Source: Flavobacterium hibisci (GTDB lineage: Bacteria > Bacteroidota > Bacteroidia > Flavobacteriales > Flavobacteriaceae). Taken from it: 64,000 nt of DNA. This document shows positions 7,882 through 17,669 of the stretch, one piece after another. Below the pieces are notes generated by a model. That model did not search any database. It saw only the letters and a list, made by a program, of their open reading frames with translations, and was not told the origin of the DNA. Location: assembly GCF_020026925.1 (NCBI RefSeq), contig NZ_JAIQDW010000012.1:86274-150273 (forward strand), given 5' to 3'. Both the position numbers and the translations under genes were made by a program. Position 1 is the first letter of the stretch. Each line of letters begins with the position of its first letter.

Positions 7882-7916
7882 TTTATTTTTAATTACTCTT
7901 TCAAAAATAAACAAAA

Positions 7917-7944
7917 AACCCAACAACTTTTACGTTATTGGGTT
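7917..7944. terminator. Terminator downstream of lepA
   Basis: AACCCAACAAC (left) and GTTATTGGGTT (right) form a hairpin just after the lepA stop on the minus strand. It is nearly identical to 6253-6280, differing at two positions. Confidence 0.75.
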
Positions 7945-7977
7945 AGTCTATATTCTTTATTCTTTCTTCTAAAAAAT

Positions 7978-9774
7978 CTAATCATTCAATTTCAAAACAG
8001 CCATAAACGCCTCCTGAGGAATTTCAACATTTCCAACCTGTCTCATACGTTTTTTACCTTTTTTCTGTTTTTCAAGCAGTTTACGCTTACGCGAAATATC
8101 TCCACCGTAACATTTTGCGGTAACGTCTTTACGAAGTGCTTTAATGGTTTCACGAGCTATAATCTTTGCTCCAATTGAAGCCTGAATCGGAATTTCAAAT
8201 TGCTGACGCGGAATTAATTCACGCAATTTTTCACACATTTTCTTACCAATAGTATAGGCATTATCAGCGTGAATTAAGGCAGAAAGTGCATCTAATTGAT
8301 TGGCATTTAGTAAAATATCCATTTTAACCAATTTTGATTCTCTCATTCCAATTGGAGAATAATCAAACGATGCATATCCTTTTGAAACGGTTTTTAACCT
8401 GTCATAGAAATCAAATACAATCTCCGCCAATGGCATGTCAAAATTCAATTCAACACGTTCTGTAGTTAAATACGTTTGATTGGTAATTTGTCCACGTTTT
8501 TCAATACACAAACTCATCACATTACCCACAAAATCAGCTTTGGTAATAATAGTTGCTTTGATATAAGGTTCTTCTACACGATCTAATTTTGTAGCCTCAG
8601 GCAAGTCGCTTGGGTTGTTTACGATAATCGGAGTATCTGGTTCTTTTTTAGTATAAGCCAAATACGAAACGTTTGGAACAGTTGTAATTACGGTCATGTT
8701 AAACTCACGCTCTAAACGTTCCTGGATAATTTCCATGTGTAACATTCCTAAGAATCCGCAACGGAAACCAAAACCTAATGCGGCCGAACTTTCTGCAGAA
8801 AATACCAGCGAAGCGTCATTTAACTGTAGTTTTTCCATTGATGCACGTAAATCTTCAAAATCTTCCGTGTCAACAGGGTAAATTCCGGCGAAAACCATTG
8901 GTTTTACATCCTCAAAACCTGTAATCATATTGGTAGTCGGTGCTTTGGCATCTGTAATCGTATCACCCACTTTTACCTCTTTTGCTTCTTTAATCCCCGA
9001 AATTAAATACCCAACATCTCCTGTCGAAATCACATTTTTCGGAACCTGATTCAGTTTCAAAGTACCTACTTCATCGGCAAAATACTCATTGCCTGTAGCC
9101 ATGAACTTAATTTTTTGTCCTTTTCTGATCTCGCCGTTTACAACTCTAAAGATTACTTCAATTCCGCGAAACGGATTATAATGCGAGTCAAAAATCAACG
9201 CTTGTAAAGGCTCTTCCGGATTTCCTTTTGGAGCTGGAATTTTTTCAATAATGGCAGCCAAAATATTTTCAACACCAAAACCAGTTTTTCCCGAAGCATG
9301 AATAATATCTTCTAATTTACATCCTAATAAATCGATAATATCATCGCTAACTTCTTCCGGATTAGCACTTGGCAAATCGACTTTATTTAAAACCGGAATA
9401 ATTTCCAGGTCATTTTCTAAAGCCAGGTATAAGTTTGAAATCGTTTGTGCCTGAATGCTTTGTGCAGCATCCACAATCAAAAGCGCACCTTCACAAGCCG
9501 CAATCGAACGGGAAACTTCATATGAAAAGTCAACGTGACCGGGAGTGTCAATTAAATTTAAAATGTATTCTTCTCCCTTGTATTTATATTCCATTTGAAT
9601 GGCATGACTTTTAATGGTGATTCCGCGCTCACGTTCCAGGTCCATGTTGTCAAGCAATTGTGCTTTTTCTTCACGAGCCGAAACGGTTTGTGTGGCACTT
9701 AGTAATCGGTCTGCCAGTGTACTTTTACCGTGGTCAATATGTGCAATAATGCAAAAGTTACGTATCTTCTTCAT
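7978..9774 (-). CDS. lepA: Elongation factor 4 (LepA), ribosome back-translocase GTPase
   Basis: A 598-residue translational GTPase of standard EF4 length. The G1 P-loop is [15 protein letters not shown] (about 10-24); further GTPase motifs are ERERGITIK (G2), DTPGH (G3) and NKVDLP (G4). The C-terminus carries the EF4-specific domain ending in [20 protein letters not shown], a conserved basic tail, which separates it from EF-G. Membrane/cytoplasmic stress-linked factor acting on stalled ribosomes. It is monocistronic, read toward the terminator at 7917-7944, with a 162-base gap before the Nudix regulators. Confidence 0.97.
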   Translation of the reverse strand: MKKIRNFCIIAHIDHGKSTLADRLLSATQTVSAREEKAQLLDNMDLERERGITIKSHAIQMEYKYKGEEYILNLIDTPGHVDFSYEVSRSIAACEGALLIVDAAQSIQAQTISNLYLALENDLEIIPVLNKVDLPSANPEEVSDDIIDLLGCKLEDIIHASGKTGFGVENILAAIIEKIPAPKGNPEEPLQALIFDSHYNPFRGIEVIFRVVNGEIRKGQKIKFMATGNEYFADEVGTLKLNQVPKNVISTGDVGYLISGIKEAKEVKVGDTITDAKAPTTNMITGFEDVKPMVFAGIYPVDTEDFEDLRASMEKLQLNDASLVFSAESSAALGFGFRCGFLGMLHMEIIQERLEREFNMTVITTVPNVSYLAYTKKEPDTPIIVNNPSDLPEATKLDRVEEPYIKATIITKADFVGNVMSLCIEKRGQITNQTYLTTERVELNFDMPLAEIVFDFYDRLKTVSKGYASFDYSPIGMRESKLVKMDILLNANQLDALSALIHADNAYTIGKKMCEKLRELIPRQQFEIPIQASIGAKIIARETIKALRKDVTAKCYGGDISRKRKLLEKQKKGKKRMRQVGNVEIPQEAFMAVLKLND

Positions 9775-9936
9775 TTTATATTCAGTTCTCTAAACGAGTT
9801 TTTAGTAATTTTTGGGTATGAATCTGCCCTGCTGTAAATACTTCAGGGCATGTTATTAAGGCGCAAATATAACGCAAAGTTTTGGATTCTGGAATCTAGT
9901 TGCCGGATAGTTAATTTTTGAAAATCAATTTCAGTC

Positions 9937-10674
9937 TTAAAATTCAAAATTGAACCCTTTTTCAGTCAGTTTTTTGTAAATTTCCGAATCAAATTTGTAC
10001 AATTTTGCGGCTCTGTGCGATACATCTTGTTGTTTTTCATCTAAGGCAACAAGCAATTTCATATGCAGAATTTTTCTTCGGAAATTGGATTTGTCGAGTT
10101 CGATTCCTAATATTTCTTCATAAAGGTGCATCAATTGTAATAAAGTAAATTTTTCAGGTAAAAGATTGAATCCTATTGGGGCCTGACGCACTCTGTTACG
10201 AAGTTGCATTAAGCTGAATTGCAGGATTTCATTGTGGTCAAAAATCAGGTCAGGCAGTTCGTTAATCTTGTACCACGTGGCTTCCATCAGGGTAAGTCCA
10301 GCCTTTACATTGTAATCTTCACGGTTCACCAATGTATAATAACCAATGGTTACTACCCTTCTTCCCGGCACACGGTTTGGATCCGTAAACGCTTTTAACT
10401 GTTCCAGATAGATGTTGTCCAGACTCGTTAATTCATATAAAATTCTTTGCGCTGCGTCATCAGAACTCTCTTCTTTTTTGAGCCAGCCTCCAAGAAGTCC
10501 CCATTTTCCCATACTTTCTCCTTCAGCATGATGTGCCAGAAGTACTTCGAGGTTCCCTTTGTTGAATCCAAATATCACGCAGTCAATCGTTACTCCGTCG
10601 ATTACGGGATTTTGAATATCAGAAGGTCCTCCTACATAAGTTTTAGAAGCTTTCTTTGAGTGTAAAAATGCCAT
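9937..10674 (-). CDS. Nudix-type transcriptional regulator (NrtR/AraR-like), copy A
   Basis: A 245-residue regulator: Nudix domain (about 25-160) followed by a winged helix (about 165-245). The Nudix box keeps the GGW...E frame but reads RILYELTSL where catalysis needs REUxEExGU; both key glutamates are lost, so it should bind rather than hydrolyse a ligand. In Bacteroidota this architecture regulates arabinose and related sugar genes. The C-terminal 84 residues differ at only two positions from the adjacent copy B, whereas the Nudix halves diverge. It lies 22 bases downstream of copy B, probably in one transcript, divergent from the polysaccharide locus that it probably controls. Confidence 0.85.
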   Translation of the reverse strand: MAFLHSKKASKTYVGGPSDIQNPVIDGVTIDCVIFGFNKGNLEVLLAHHAEGESMGKWGLLGGWLKKEESSDDAAQRILYELTSLDNIYLEQLKAFTDPNRVPGRRVVTIGYYTLVNREDYNVKAGLTLMEATWYKINELPDLIFDHNEILQFSLMQLRNRVRQAPIGFNLLPEKFTLLQLMHLYEEILGIELDKSNFRRKILHMKLLVALDEKQQDVSHRAAKLYKFDSEIYKKLTEKGFNFEF

Positions 10675-10696
10675 TTGTTGCTTTTATAAGGCTGTT

Positions 10697-11413
10697 TTAA
10701 AATTCAAAATTAAATCCTTTTTCAGTAAGTTTTGTATAAATTTCCGAATCAAATTTGTAGAGTTTGGCTGCTCTGTGAGAAACATCCTGCTGTTTTTCGT
10801 CAAGTGCTACAAGCAATTTCATGTGAAGGATTTTCCGCCTGAAATTAGATTTGTCCATTTCTATTCCCAATATTTCTTCATACAAATGCATCAATTGCAG
10901 CAATGTAAATTTTTCTGGTAAAAGATTAAATCCAATTGGTGCCTGGCGAACCCTTTCACGCAGCTGTTTTAGACTATAAGTCAGTATTTCACTGTGATCA
11001 TAAATCAGATCGGGAATCTGGTTAATCTTATACCACTTTGCATCCGATGCCGTAAAACCGGGCTGAATATTATAATTCTCTCTTTTGATTAAGGCATAAT
11101 AACCAATTGTGATAACACGTCTGAGAGGAAATCTATCTGGATTTCCAAATGCTTTCAACTGTTCAAGATAGATGTGGTCTAACGCCGTAAGTTCATTCAA
11201 TAGCCGGTGTGCAGCATCATCTATACTCTCTTTTTTATTAATCCATCCTCCGGGGAGTCCCCATTTTCCTTTACTAATACCCTCTCCGTGCTGAATTAAA
11301 AGAACTTCGAGGCTTCCCTTATCAAAACCAAATATGACGCAATCAATCGTAATGGCATTCATCACTGAAGGATCATTTTTTACGAAAATGCCATTATTCA
11401 AATTGTCGGTCAT
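10697..11413 (-). CDS. Nudix-type transcriptional regulator (NrtR/AraR-like), copy B
   Basis: A 238-residue paralogue of the neighbouring regulator, with an N-terminal degenerate Nudix domain and a C-terminal winged helix. Its Nudix box reads GGWINKKESIDDAAHR then LLNELTAL, again lacking the catalytic glutamates. It is the first gene of the pair and is transcribed divergently from the SusC gene across a 553-base gap that contains repeated ACCATAAG sequences. Because its DNA-binding half is almost identical to copy A, both probably recognise the same operator while sensing different sugars; this is inference. Confidence 0.85.
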   Translation of the reverse strand: MTDNLNNGIFVKNDPSVMNAITIDCVIFGFDKGSLEVLLIQHGEGISKGKWGLPGGWINKKESIDDAAHRLLNELTALDHIYLEQLKAFGNPDRFPLRRVITIGYYALIKRENYNIQPGFTASDAKWYKINQIPDLIYDHSEILTYSLKQLRERVRQAPIGFNLLPEKFTLLQLMHLYEEILGIEMDKSNFRRKILHMKLLVALDEKQQDVSHRAAKLYKFDSEIYTKLTEKGFNFEF

Positions 11414-11966
11414 CTGTTAAAATTTTGACAAATTAAATAAATAAAATAACACTTTGTGCTTAAAGAGTTATATATTTTTCAATATCATGATGTTTGTATG
11501 TAAAATTTAAGAATAATGCATGATAATGATGATAAATTACTGAAATAATTACTTTTTTGAATGATTAAATTAATATTTATAAATAATAGTCAATAGAATT
11601 TTATGGTTTTAAATGATTTATATATAAAAATGGTTTGGTTATTATTTTAATTACAAAAAAATAAAGGTAATTTTTTGTTAATATATAAAAATTCCCTACA
11701 CTTGTAGTCAAATTAACCATAAGATAAGTTTATTTTGACCATAAGTTAATATGGTGTATCAAAAAAAACTTACTTAGGAAGTTCTCGAATGATTCATGTG
11801 TATTTCATTAAAAAGTTCACCAAAGTACATTTCATAAAATTCAACCTCGATACAGATAGAAATTTAGTAAACTGAGAATGTTAGCAGCTGACAAAAAATG
11901 TGACAAATTTTAATGCGTGTTAATTAGATTAAAAACAACTAACAACAAACTTTAACCAAATTATTA
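11414..11966. other. Divergent regulatory region of the polysaccharide locus
   Basis: A 553-base, very AT-rich gap between the regulator pair and the SusC gene. No credible gene was seen. Its notable feature is the cluster of ACCATAAG repeats at 11716-11755. A clear TAnnTTTG element for susC was not found, and a long leader (about 200 bases after the repeats) is likely. Confidence 0.6.
11716..11755. promoter_or_regulatory. Candidate operator: direct and inverted ACCATAAG repeats
   Basis: ACCATAAGATAA (11716-11727) recurs as ACCATAAGTTAA (11738-11749), exactly 22 bases apart, about two helical turns. The second copy is also half of an inverted repeat, ACCATA-6 bases-TATGGT, ending at 11755. 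The position between divergent regulators and susC makes it a good binding-site candidate for the Nudix regulators. Confidence 0.45.
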
Positions 11967-14900
11967 ATGATTATGAAAAGCAATTATTGTATTAAACCAA
12001 CGATGCTCCAGTTTTATCTGATGCTGTTGCTTAGCGTGTTTACGATGCAGTCGGGTTTTGCACAAGAGCAATCCCAATTTGTAAGCGGAAATGTAAAATC
12101 GGCAGACGACGGAATGGGAATTCCCGGAGCAACTGTAGCAATTGAAGGAACCAAAAGAGCAACTTCAACAGATTTTGACGGGAATTTCAGGATTGAGGCA
12201 AAAACTGGTGATGTAATAGCCATCAGCTTTATGGGGTTCAAGACTCAGCGCGTAACTGTCGGAGCACAAAAGACAATTAATGTAACCCTTCAAACAGAAT
12301 CGGCTGAACTTAAGGAAGTAGTCGTTATTGGGTATGGGACACAGAAGAAAAAGGTAAATACTGCCGCAACCTCATTAGTATCTGGAAAAGATATCCAGCA
12401 GGTTGCCAGCCTTGATGTGGTAAATGCTTTGCAAGGTCAGGCTTCGGGGGTTTCTGTAACATCTTCTTCAGGACAGCCGGGAGCTAACATGGTGGTAAAC
12501 ATTCGTGGTGCTGGTACAGCAGGAAACAGTGATCCGTTGTATGTAGTTGACGGAGTTGTGGTTGATAATGGTATAGGATATCTGGATCCCTCCATTATCG
12601 AAAGGGTTGATGTTTTAAAAGATGCTTCGGCGGCTTCTATTTACGGTGCGAGAGCTGCAAACGGAGTTATTTTGGTAACAACCAAAAAAGGAAAAGACGG
12701 AAAAATGAATGTTTCTCTTAATTCATATGCTGGATTTCAACACGTAGCTAAAAAACTGGATTTAATGAATACGCAGGAGTATACCACTATTATGAACGAA
12801 GCCCGTGTCAATTCAGGATATACTCCTTTATATACTAAAGCTCAGGTTGCTGTATTCCCAAACCACGACTGGCAGGATGACTTGTTTAATGAAGGTGCGG
12901 TCAAACAAAACCACTCTCTTTTAATTTCTGGCGGTGATAAAAAATCAACCATTGCAACTGGATTATCGTACTACGGACAAGAAGGTATGATTGGCGGTGT
13001 TGCCAATCAATCACAATACGATCGTGTTACTTTTAGTGTGAACTCCACTTCAGAAGTAATCGAAAATCATTTAAAAATTGGTGAAAACTTCACATTCGCA
13101 AACACAAAAAGCAGCGGAATTGCCGATGACGGAATTTACAGCAACGGTATTAGAAGCTTCTTAAATGCCGCTCCAATTGATGCTGCGTATGATGCAAACG
13201 GAGATTTTGCGCATTCTGTTATTTCAGCAGATATCAGCAACCCAGTGGGATCATTGTATTACAACAACTTCAATCAAACGAAAAACAACCGTTATGTAGG
13301 TAACATTTTTGCAGAATTAAAATTCTTAAAAAACTTTACGTATCGAACTAGTTTTGGTGTTGATATGACAGATAGTAATTATCGTTCTTTCAAGCCGGTT
13401 TATTCACTTTCTTCAAATGATAATAATACGGTTTCGAGCGTAACACAAAGCGCAACGAAATCAATGGGATGGATTTTTGAGAATACACTTCAATACAAAG
13501 TAATCATTGCAAATTCTCATAATTTTGATGTTCTGGTAGGTACATCGGCTAAAAAAAATACAGCCGATTATATGGAAGGTCAGGGAAGAAACTTAATCTT
13601 CGACGATTTTAAACACGCTTATTTAGATAACGCAAAAGATCCTACTTCAAATGTGGTAAAAGGAAATCGTAGAGATTATGCAATTCAGTCTTACTTCGGA
13701 CGTTTGCTTTACGATTACAATAATAAATATTTATTCTCTGCCACTATTCGTCGTGACGGTTCTTCAGAATTTGGTCCGGATAATAAATATGCAATTTTTC
13801 CATCATTTTCTGCAGGATGGAATTTAGACAAAGAAGCTTTCTTTACAGAAAACAAAGTTTTAAATACCTTCAAATTAAGAGCAAGCTGGGGACAAAATGG
13901 TAACGATCAGTTTGCCAGAAGATTTGCTTATATGTCAACGGTAAACTCTACCGATAAAACATATCATTTTGGTACAGGAGACGAGACACTTTTGGTAGGT
14001 TCAAGCCCAGATCAGCTCGCGAATCGTGATTTAAAATGGGAAACTTCAGAACAGTTAGACTTAGGTTTTGATGCTACTTTGTTTACCAACTTTACTTTAA
14101 CTTTTGATTACTATGATAAGAAAACAAAAGATTGGTTAGTACTGGCTTCAATTCCTGCTTATGCTGGAGCAACTGCGCCTTATATTAACGGAGGTGATGT
14201 AAGCAACAAAGGTTTTGAGATTGGTTTGGCATACCGTACACATTTTGGAAAAGATTGGAATTTTAATATTAATGCCAACCTTTCGCGCAACCAGAATAAA
14301 GTACTTAGAATTGCCAATAATGAGGGAATTATTCATGGAGAAAGTAACGTTTTATTTCAGGGTTTAGACGAGATGAACCGTGTTGAAGTTGGAAAACCAA
14401 TGGGGTATTTCTACGGATTAAAAACTGATGGAATTTTTCAAAATGCTACTGAAGTTGCTGCAGGAGTTCAGCCAAATGCACAGCCGGGAGATGTTCGTTT
14501 TGTGGATTTAAATGACGATGGAAAAATTGATGCTAATGATAAAACGCAGGTTGGTAATCCCAATCCAGATATTAATTACGGGGTTAATTTAGAATTATCA
14601 TACAAAGCTTTTGACTTGTCGATTAATACATACGGTATTGCAGGTGGACAAAACGTTTTCGGAATCCACGATTACACACGTGCTTACACGAATAATACAA
14701 CTGATGTTTTAAACAGATGGACATCTGAAGGAACTTCAAACAGAATTCCAAGAGTGACATACGGAACTGATGCAAACGGAAACTACACGAAATTCTCAGA
14801 TTTATATATTCAGAATTCAGATTTCTTTAGAATTAAAAATGCGACTATCGGATGTGATTTGACAAAACTAACCAACAAGTTAAGTTTCTTCACAAAATTC

Positions 14901-15065
14901 AGATTGTATGTTGCCGGAAATAACATTTACACATTTACGAAGTATAAAGGAATGGACCCTGAAATTGGTTTCGGAAACGTAAATCAGTCTTGGGCAAAAG
15001 GAATTGATGTTGGATATTATCCACAGCCCAGAACCTATATGATGGGGTTAAATGTTAACTTTTAA
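11967..15065 (+). CDS. SusC/RagA-family TonB-dependent outer-membrane transporter
   Basis: A 1032-residue SusC-like transporter. It has a signal peptide ending near FTMQSGFAQ (about residue 33), a carboxypeptidase-regulatory-like domain (about 38-112, with TSTDFDGNFRI), a TonB-box/plug start at KEVVVIGYGTQKKK, a plug with LYVVDGVVVDNG and DVLKDASAASIYGARAANGV, and a C-terminal beta-barrel ending in aromatic MGLNVNF. It imports oligosaccharides with the SusD partner encoded 3 bases downstream. It heads the locus, so its promoter sets expression of the downstream surface genes. Substrate (xyloglucan oligosaccharides) is inferred from the enzymes that follow. Confidence 0.95.
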   Translation: MIMKSNYCIKPTMLQFYLMLLLSVFTMQSGFAQEQSQFVSGNVKSADDGMGIPGATVAIEGTKRATSTDFDGNFRIEAKTGDVIAISFMGFKTQRVTVGAQKTINVTLQTESAELKEVVVIGYGTQKKKVNTAATSLVSGKDIQQVASLDVVNALQGQASGVSVTSSSGQPGANMVVNIRGAGTAGNSDPLYVVDGVVVDNGIGYLDPSIIERVDVLKDASAASIYGARAANGVILVTTKKGKDGKMNVSLNSYAGFQHVAKKLDLMNTQEYTTIMNEARVNSGYTPLYTKAQVAVFPNHDWQDDLFNEGAVKQNHSLLISGGDKKSTIATGLSYYGQEGMIGGVANQSQYDRVTFSVNSTSEVIENHLKIGENFTFANTKSSGIADDGIYSNGIRSFLNAAPIDAAYDANGDFAHSVISADISNPVGSLYYNNFNQTKNNRYVGNIFAELKFLKNFTYRTSFGVDMTDSNYRSFKPVYSLSSNDNNTVSSVTQSATKSMGWIFENTLQYKVIIANSHNFDVLVGTSAKKNTADYMEGQGRNLIFDDFKHAYLDNAKDPTSNVVKGNRRDYAIQSYFGRLLYDYNNKYLFSATIRRDGSSEFGPDNKYAIFPSFSAGWNLDKEAFFTENKVLNTFKLRASWGQNGNDQFARRFAYMSTVNSTDKTYHFGTGDETLLVGSSPDQLANRDLKWETSEQLDLGFDATLFTNFTLTFDYYDKKTKDWLVLASIPAYAGATAPYINGGDVSNKGFEIGLAYRTHFGKDWNFNINANLSRNQNKVLRIANNEGIIHGESNVLFQGLDEMNRVEVGKPMGYFYGLKTDGIFQNATEVAAGVQPNAQPGDVRFVDLNDDGKIDANDKTQVGNPNPDINYGVNLELSYKAFDLSINTYGIAGGQNVFGIHDYTRAYTNNTTDVLNRWTSEGTSNRIPRVTYGTDANGNYTKFSDLYIQNSDFFRIKNATIGCDLTKLTNKLSFFTKFRLYVAGNNIYTFTKYKGMDPEIGFGNVNQSWAKGIDVGYYPQPRTYMMGLNVNF

Positions 15066-15068
15066 ATT

Positions 15069-16658
15069 ATGAAAACCATGAAAAGATATATAAAATTATT
15101 TGCTCTTTCAAGCGTACTTGTTTTAGGTGCTTGTTCAGAGGATTTTTTGGAAAATGAACCATATACAGATAAAGTAACCGAGAATTTTTATAAAACACCA
15201 TCTGATGCTCTTGAAGGATTGGTAGCAGTTTACGACATATTACAGCGTGAAGCATACGGCGGGCCTTTGTTAATTAGCGAGCAGGCTTCTGATGATTGTT
15301 TTGGAGGTTATGGTATCGCCGATGCCCAAACAGATATTGAATGGGATCGTTTCCTATATGTTTCAGATAAAGACATGAACAAAGATGTTTGGTCAAATGC
15401 TTATTTAGGAATTTACAGAGCCAATGTTTTATTAGAAAATCTTGACCGTGTAAACTGGGGTTCAACTCCTGAATTAAAAACGCGTTACGAAGCAGAAGCT
15501 CGTTTTTTAAGAGCGCACTTTCATTTTACAGCAGCTAAAATGTTTGGGGATATTGTTCCTCTTGATCATACTGTAAATACAAGTGAGTTCGAATTGCCAA
15601 GACAATCATCAGAAGTTACCTATGCATTAATTGCAAACGATTTAAAATTTGCAGCTGATAATTTAGGACCAGAGAATTATTCTCAAAACGGAAATGCAAA
15701 CTATGGTCGTATTACAAAATGGGCTGCAGAAGCATATTTAGCAAGAACATTTTTATTCTATACAGGTGTTTACAACAAAACAGATTTAGCTGGAGTAGTT
15801 ACAAAACCTCAGGTCATAAACTATATTAATGATGTCGTAAACAACAGTGGCCATGCATTAGTTCCAGATTTTGCAAACCTTTGGCTGGCGGCTTCTTTTG
15901 AAAATTTTGCCGGAGAAGATAATACCGAAATGGTTTGGGCTGTTCGTTTTAACGGTTCAGGAAAAGGGAACTGGGATTTACACGAAGGAAACCGTTTTCA
16001 GGTAAACATCGCGCCTCGTGGTGGTGCAATTGGAAAATATGCAACAGGATGGGGAGGAGCAACTGTAAACCCGAAATTGGTTGGAGAATACAGCGCTACT
16101 GATACAAGAAAAGCCGCTTCATTTATTGACTATGCGGGTGAAGGTTTAAATTTTAATGCCGAAGCCAGAGAACAACGTCAGTACACCGGATATTCATGGA
16201 AAAAATATTGCCCCATTACCAACGCTGCTGGTGTAAGCGTAGTAGAAGCAAACGGAGGAAATTTCCAAATAGACAACTATCAGGACTATGCCATCATTCG
16301 TTTTGCGGATGTGCTATTAATGGCAGCCGAATTGAATTTAGAGTCAAATCCGACTTTAGCACAAACCTATTTAGACAGAGTTCGTGACCGTGCATTCAAA
16401 AATACAACTAACCGTGTTACAGCTACAATTGACAATATTATGAAAGAGCGTCAACTAGAATTGGCACTTGAAGGCTTGCGTTATTTCGATTTATTGAGAC
16501 AAGGAATGGCAAAAACAAAAACCGCTATTGATAACACAATAGGAGGTTCTCAGTTTGCTGTAACTTTTAGAACAGAAACTCAAGGGTGGTTTCCATTGCC
16601 TCAATCGCAGATCATTCTTTCAAATAACACGATAACTCAAAACCCGGGTTGGAATTAA
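15069..16658 (+). CDS. SusD/RagB-family glycan-binding lipoprotein
   Basis: A 529-residue SusD-like protein. The lipobox is LVLGAC with Cys22, followed by SED, the acidic pattern linked to surface export of lipoproteins in Flavobacteriia. Family landmarks include the N-terminal FLENEPYTDKVTENFYKTPSDA, tetratricopeptide-like helices with YEAEARFLRAHFHF, and the C-terminal RQLELALEGLRYFDLLRQG followed by LPQSQIILSNNTITQNPGW. It caps the SusC barrel and captures glycans at the cell surface. Only 3 bases separate it from susC. Confidence 0.95.
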   Translation: MKTMKRYIKLFALSSVLVLGACSEDFLENEPYTDKVTENFYKTPSDALEGLVAVYDILQREAYGGPLLISEQASDDCFGGYGIADAQTDIEWDRFLYVSDKDMNKDVWSNAYLGIYRANVLLENLDRVNWGSTPELKTRYEAEARFLRAHFHFTAAKMFGDIVPLDHTVNTSEFELPRQSSEVTYALIANDLKFAADNLGPENYSQNGNANYGRITKWAAEAYLARTFLFYTGVYNKTDLAGVVTKPQVINYINDVVNNSGHALVPDFANLWLAASFENFAGEDNTEMVWAVRFNGSGKGNWDLHEGNRFQVNIAPRGGAIGKYATGWGGATVNPKLVGEYSATDTRKAASFIDYAGEGLNFNAEAREQRQYTGYSWKKYCPITNAAGVSVVEANGGNFQIDNYQDYAIIRFADVLLMAAELNLESNPTLAQTYLDRVRDRAFKNTTNRVTATIDNIMKERQLELALEGLRYFDLLRQGMAKTKTAIDNTIGGSQFAVTFRTETQGWFPLPQSQIILSNNTITQNPGWN

Positions 16659-16670
16659 TTTTTAAAACAA

Positions 16671-17531
16671 ATGATTATGAAACGTCTATTATATATATTG
16701 ATTGCGGTAGTAACAATTGGTTCACTTTTGTTTTCATGTGAACCGGTTGAAGATCGTGAAAGCCTGCCAGCCGTAAGTCTTACACCAGAAACCATTAAGT
16801 TTTCGGTAACGCAGAATGCTACCAACAAAAACGAGATTATTTTAAAGAATAATGATGCGACTGTAATTCCGTACTGGAAATATGTAGATGCAAGTGGTAA
16901 TGAATTGGGACACTCGAATAAAAGTGATGATAAAATCACGTTTCCGTTTGCTGGAAAATACACCATTTATTACACTGCTTATGTAAGAGGCGGTTCTATA
17001 GATGCTGCGCCTGTAACTGTTGATGTGCCTGAAAATGATGAAACATTCTTCAGTGATCCAAGATGGGAAATGCTGACAAATGGTGCTGCAGGTAAAACAT
17101 GGGTTTTAGATTTTATTGATCCAGTTGGCTGGTCTGGTTTAGACTATCCGGGAACATCAGGCGATAACTGGAACTGGTTTCCAGATTACGCAAGTAACTC
17201 CTGGGTTATGCCCAATAAAAACTGGGGAGAAATGCAATTTAACTTAAATGGAGGATACAATACAAAAGTAATTCAGACCGCTCAAACATCAAGTGCGCAA
17301 ACAACCAAAGCCGGAACTTTCAGTCTTGATTTGACCAACAACAGACTGATTTTCAACAACGGAGTTGAAATGCAGTATGGAGGAGATTATTACCCTGATT
17401 GCAGCAACTGGACGAATGTAAAACTGGTTCAACTTACTTCAACCTCATTACGTCTGGGAGTAAAACGTGATCAGAGCAGAACAGGCGAAGGAGTTTGTCT
17501 GATTGTTTTCCATTTTAAACCAAAACCGTAA
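16671..17531 (+). CDS. Surface glycan-binding-type lipoprotein (SusE/F position)
   Basis: A 286-residue lipoprotein with lipobox SLLFSC (Cys23) followed by EPVED. Residues about 35-125 look like an immunoglobulin/PKD-type domain; the C-terminal half (about 130-286) begins with a TNGAAGKTWVLDFIDP motif and is rich in tryptophan and aromatic residues (GDNWNWFPDYASNSW), as expected for a carbohydrate-binding surface. It follows SusD by 12 bases, the place usually taken by surface glycan-binding proteins. Sequence family not recognised with certainty. MIMK gives two possible starts; either ATG preserves the signal peptide. Confidence 0.7.
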   Translation: MIMKRLLYILIAVVTIGSLLFSCEPVEDRESLPAVSLTPETIKFSVTQNATNKNEIILKNNDATVIPYWKYVDASGNELGHSNKSDDKITFPFAGKYTIYYTAYVRGGSIDAAPVTVDVPENDETFFSDPRWEMLTNGAAGKTWVLDFIDPVGWSGLDYPGTSGDNWNWFPDYASNSWVMPNKNWGEMQFNLNGGYNTKVIQTAQTSSAQTTKAGTFSLDLTNNRLIFNNGVEMQYGGDYYPDCSNWTNVKLVQLTSTSLRLGVKRDQSRTGEGVCLIVFHFKPKP

Positions 17532-17544
17532 TGAGTTAGTTTTA

Positions 17545-17596
17545 AAGTCTCAGTCCTAAAAATAACATTTTATAATGTTCTTTAAGACTGAGACTT
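17545..17596. terminator. Intra-locus hairpin after the surface-protein genes
   Basis: AAGTCTCAGTC pairs perfectly with GACTGAGACTT, and the loop itself contains the palindrome AACATTTTATAATGTT. There is no strong T tract. It sits between the binding-protein genes and the enzyme genes, so it may act as a partial terminator or 3'-end stabiliser. Confidence 0.5.
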
Positions 17597-17669
17597 AAGT
17601 TATTTTAGTACGAAATAAGTGAAATCGTTTTTTATTTCTATCTTCAAATTCCAAAATAAAAAAGTACTG

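Noticed and set aside
9937..11413. Active Nudix hydrolases
   Set aside because: Both have lost the catalytic glutamates of the Nudix box and carry a C-terminal winged helix.
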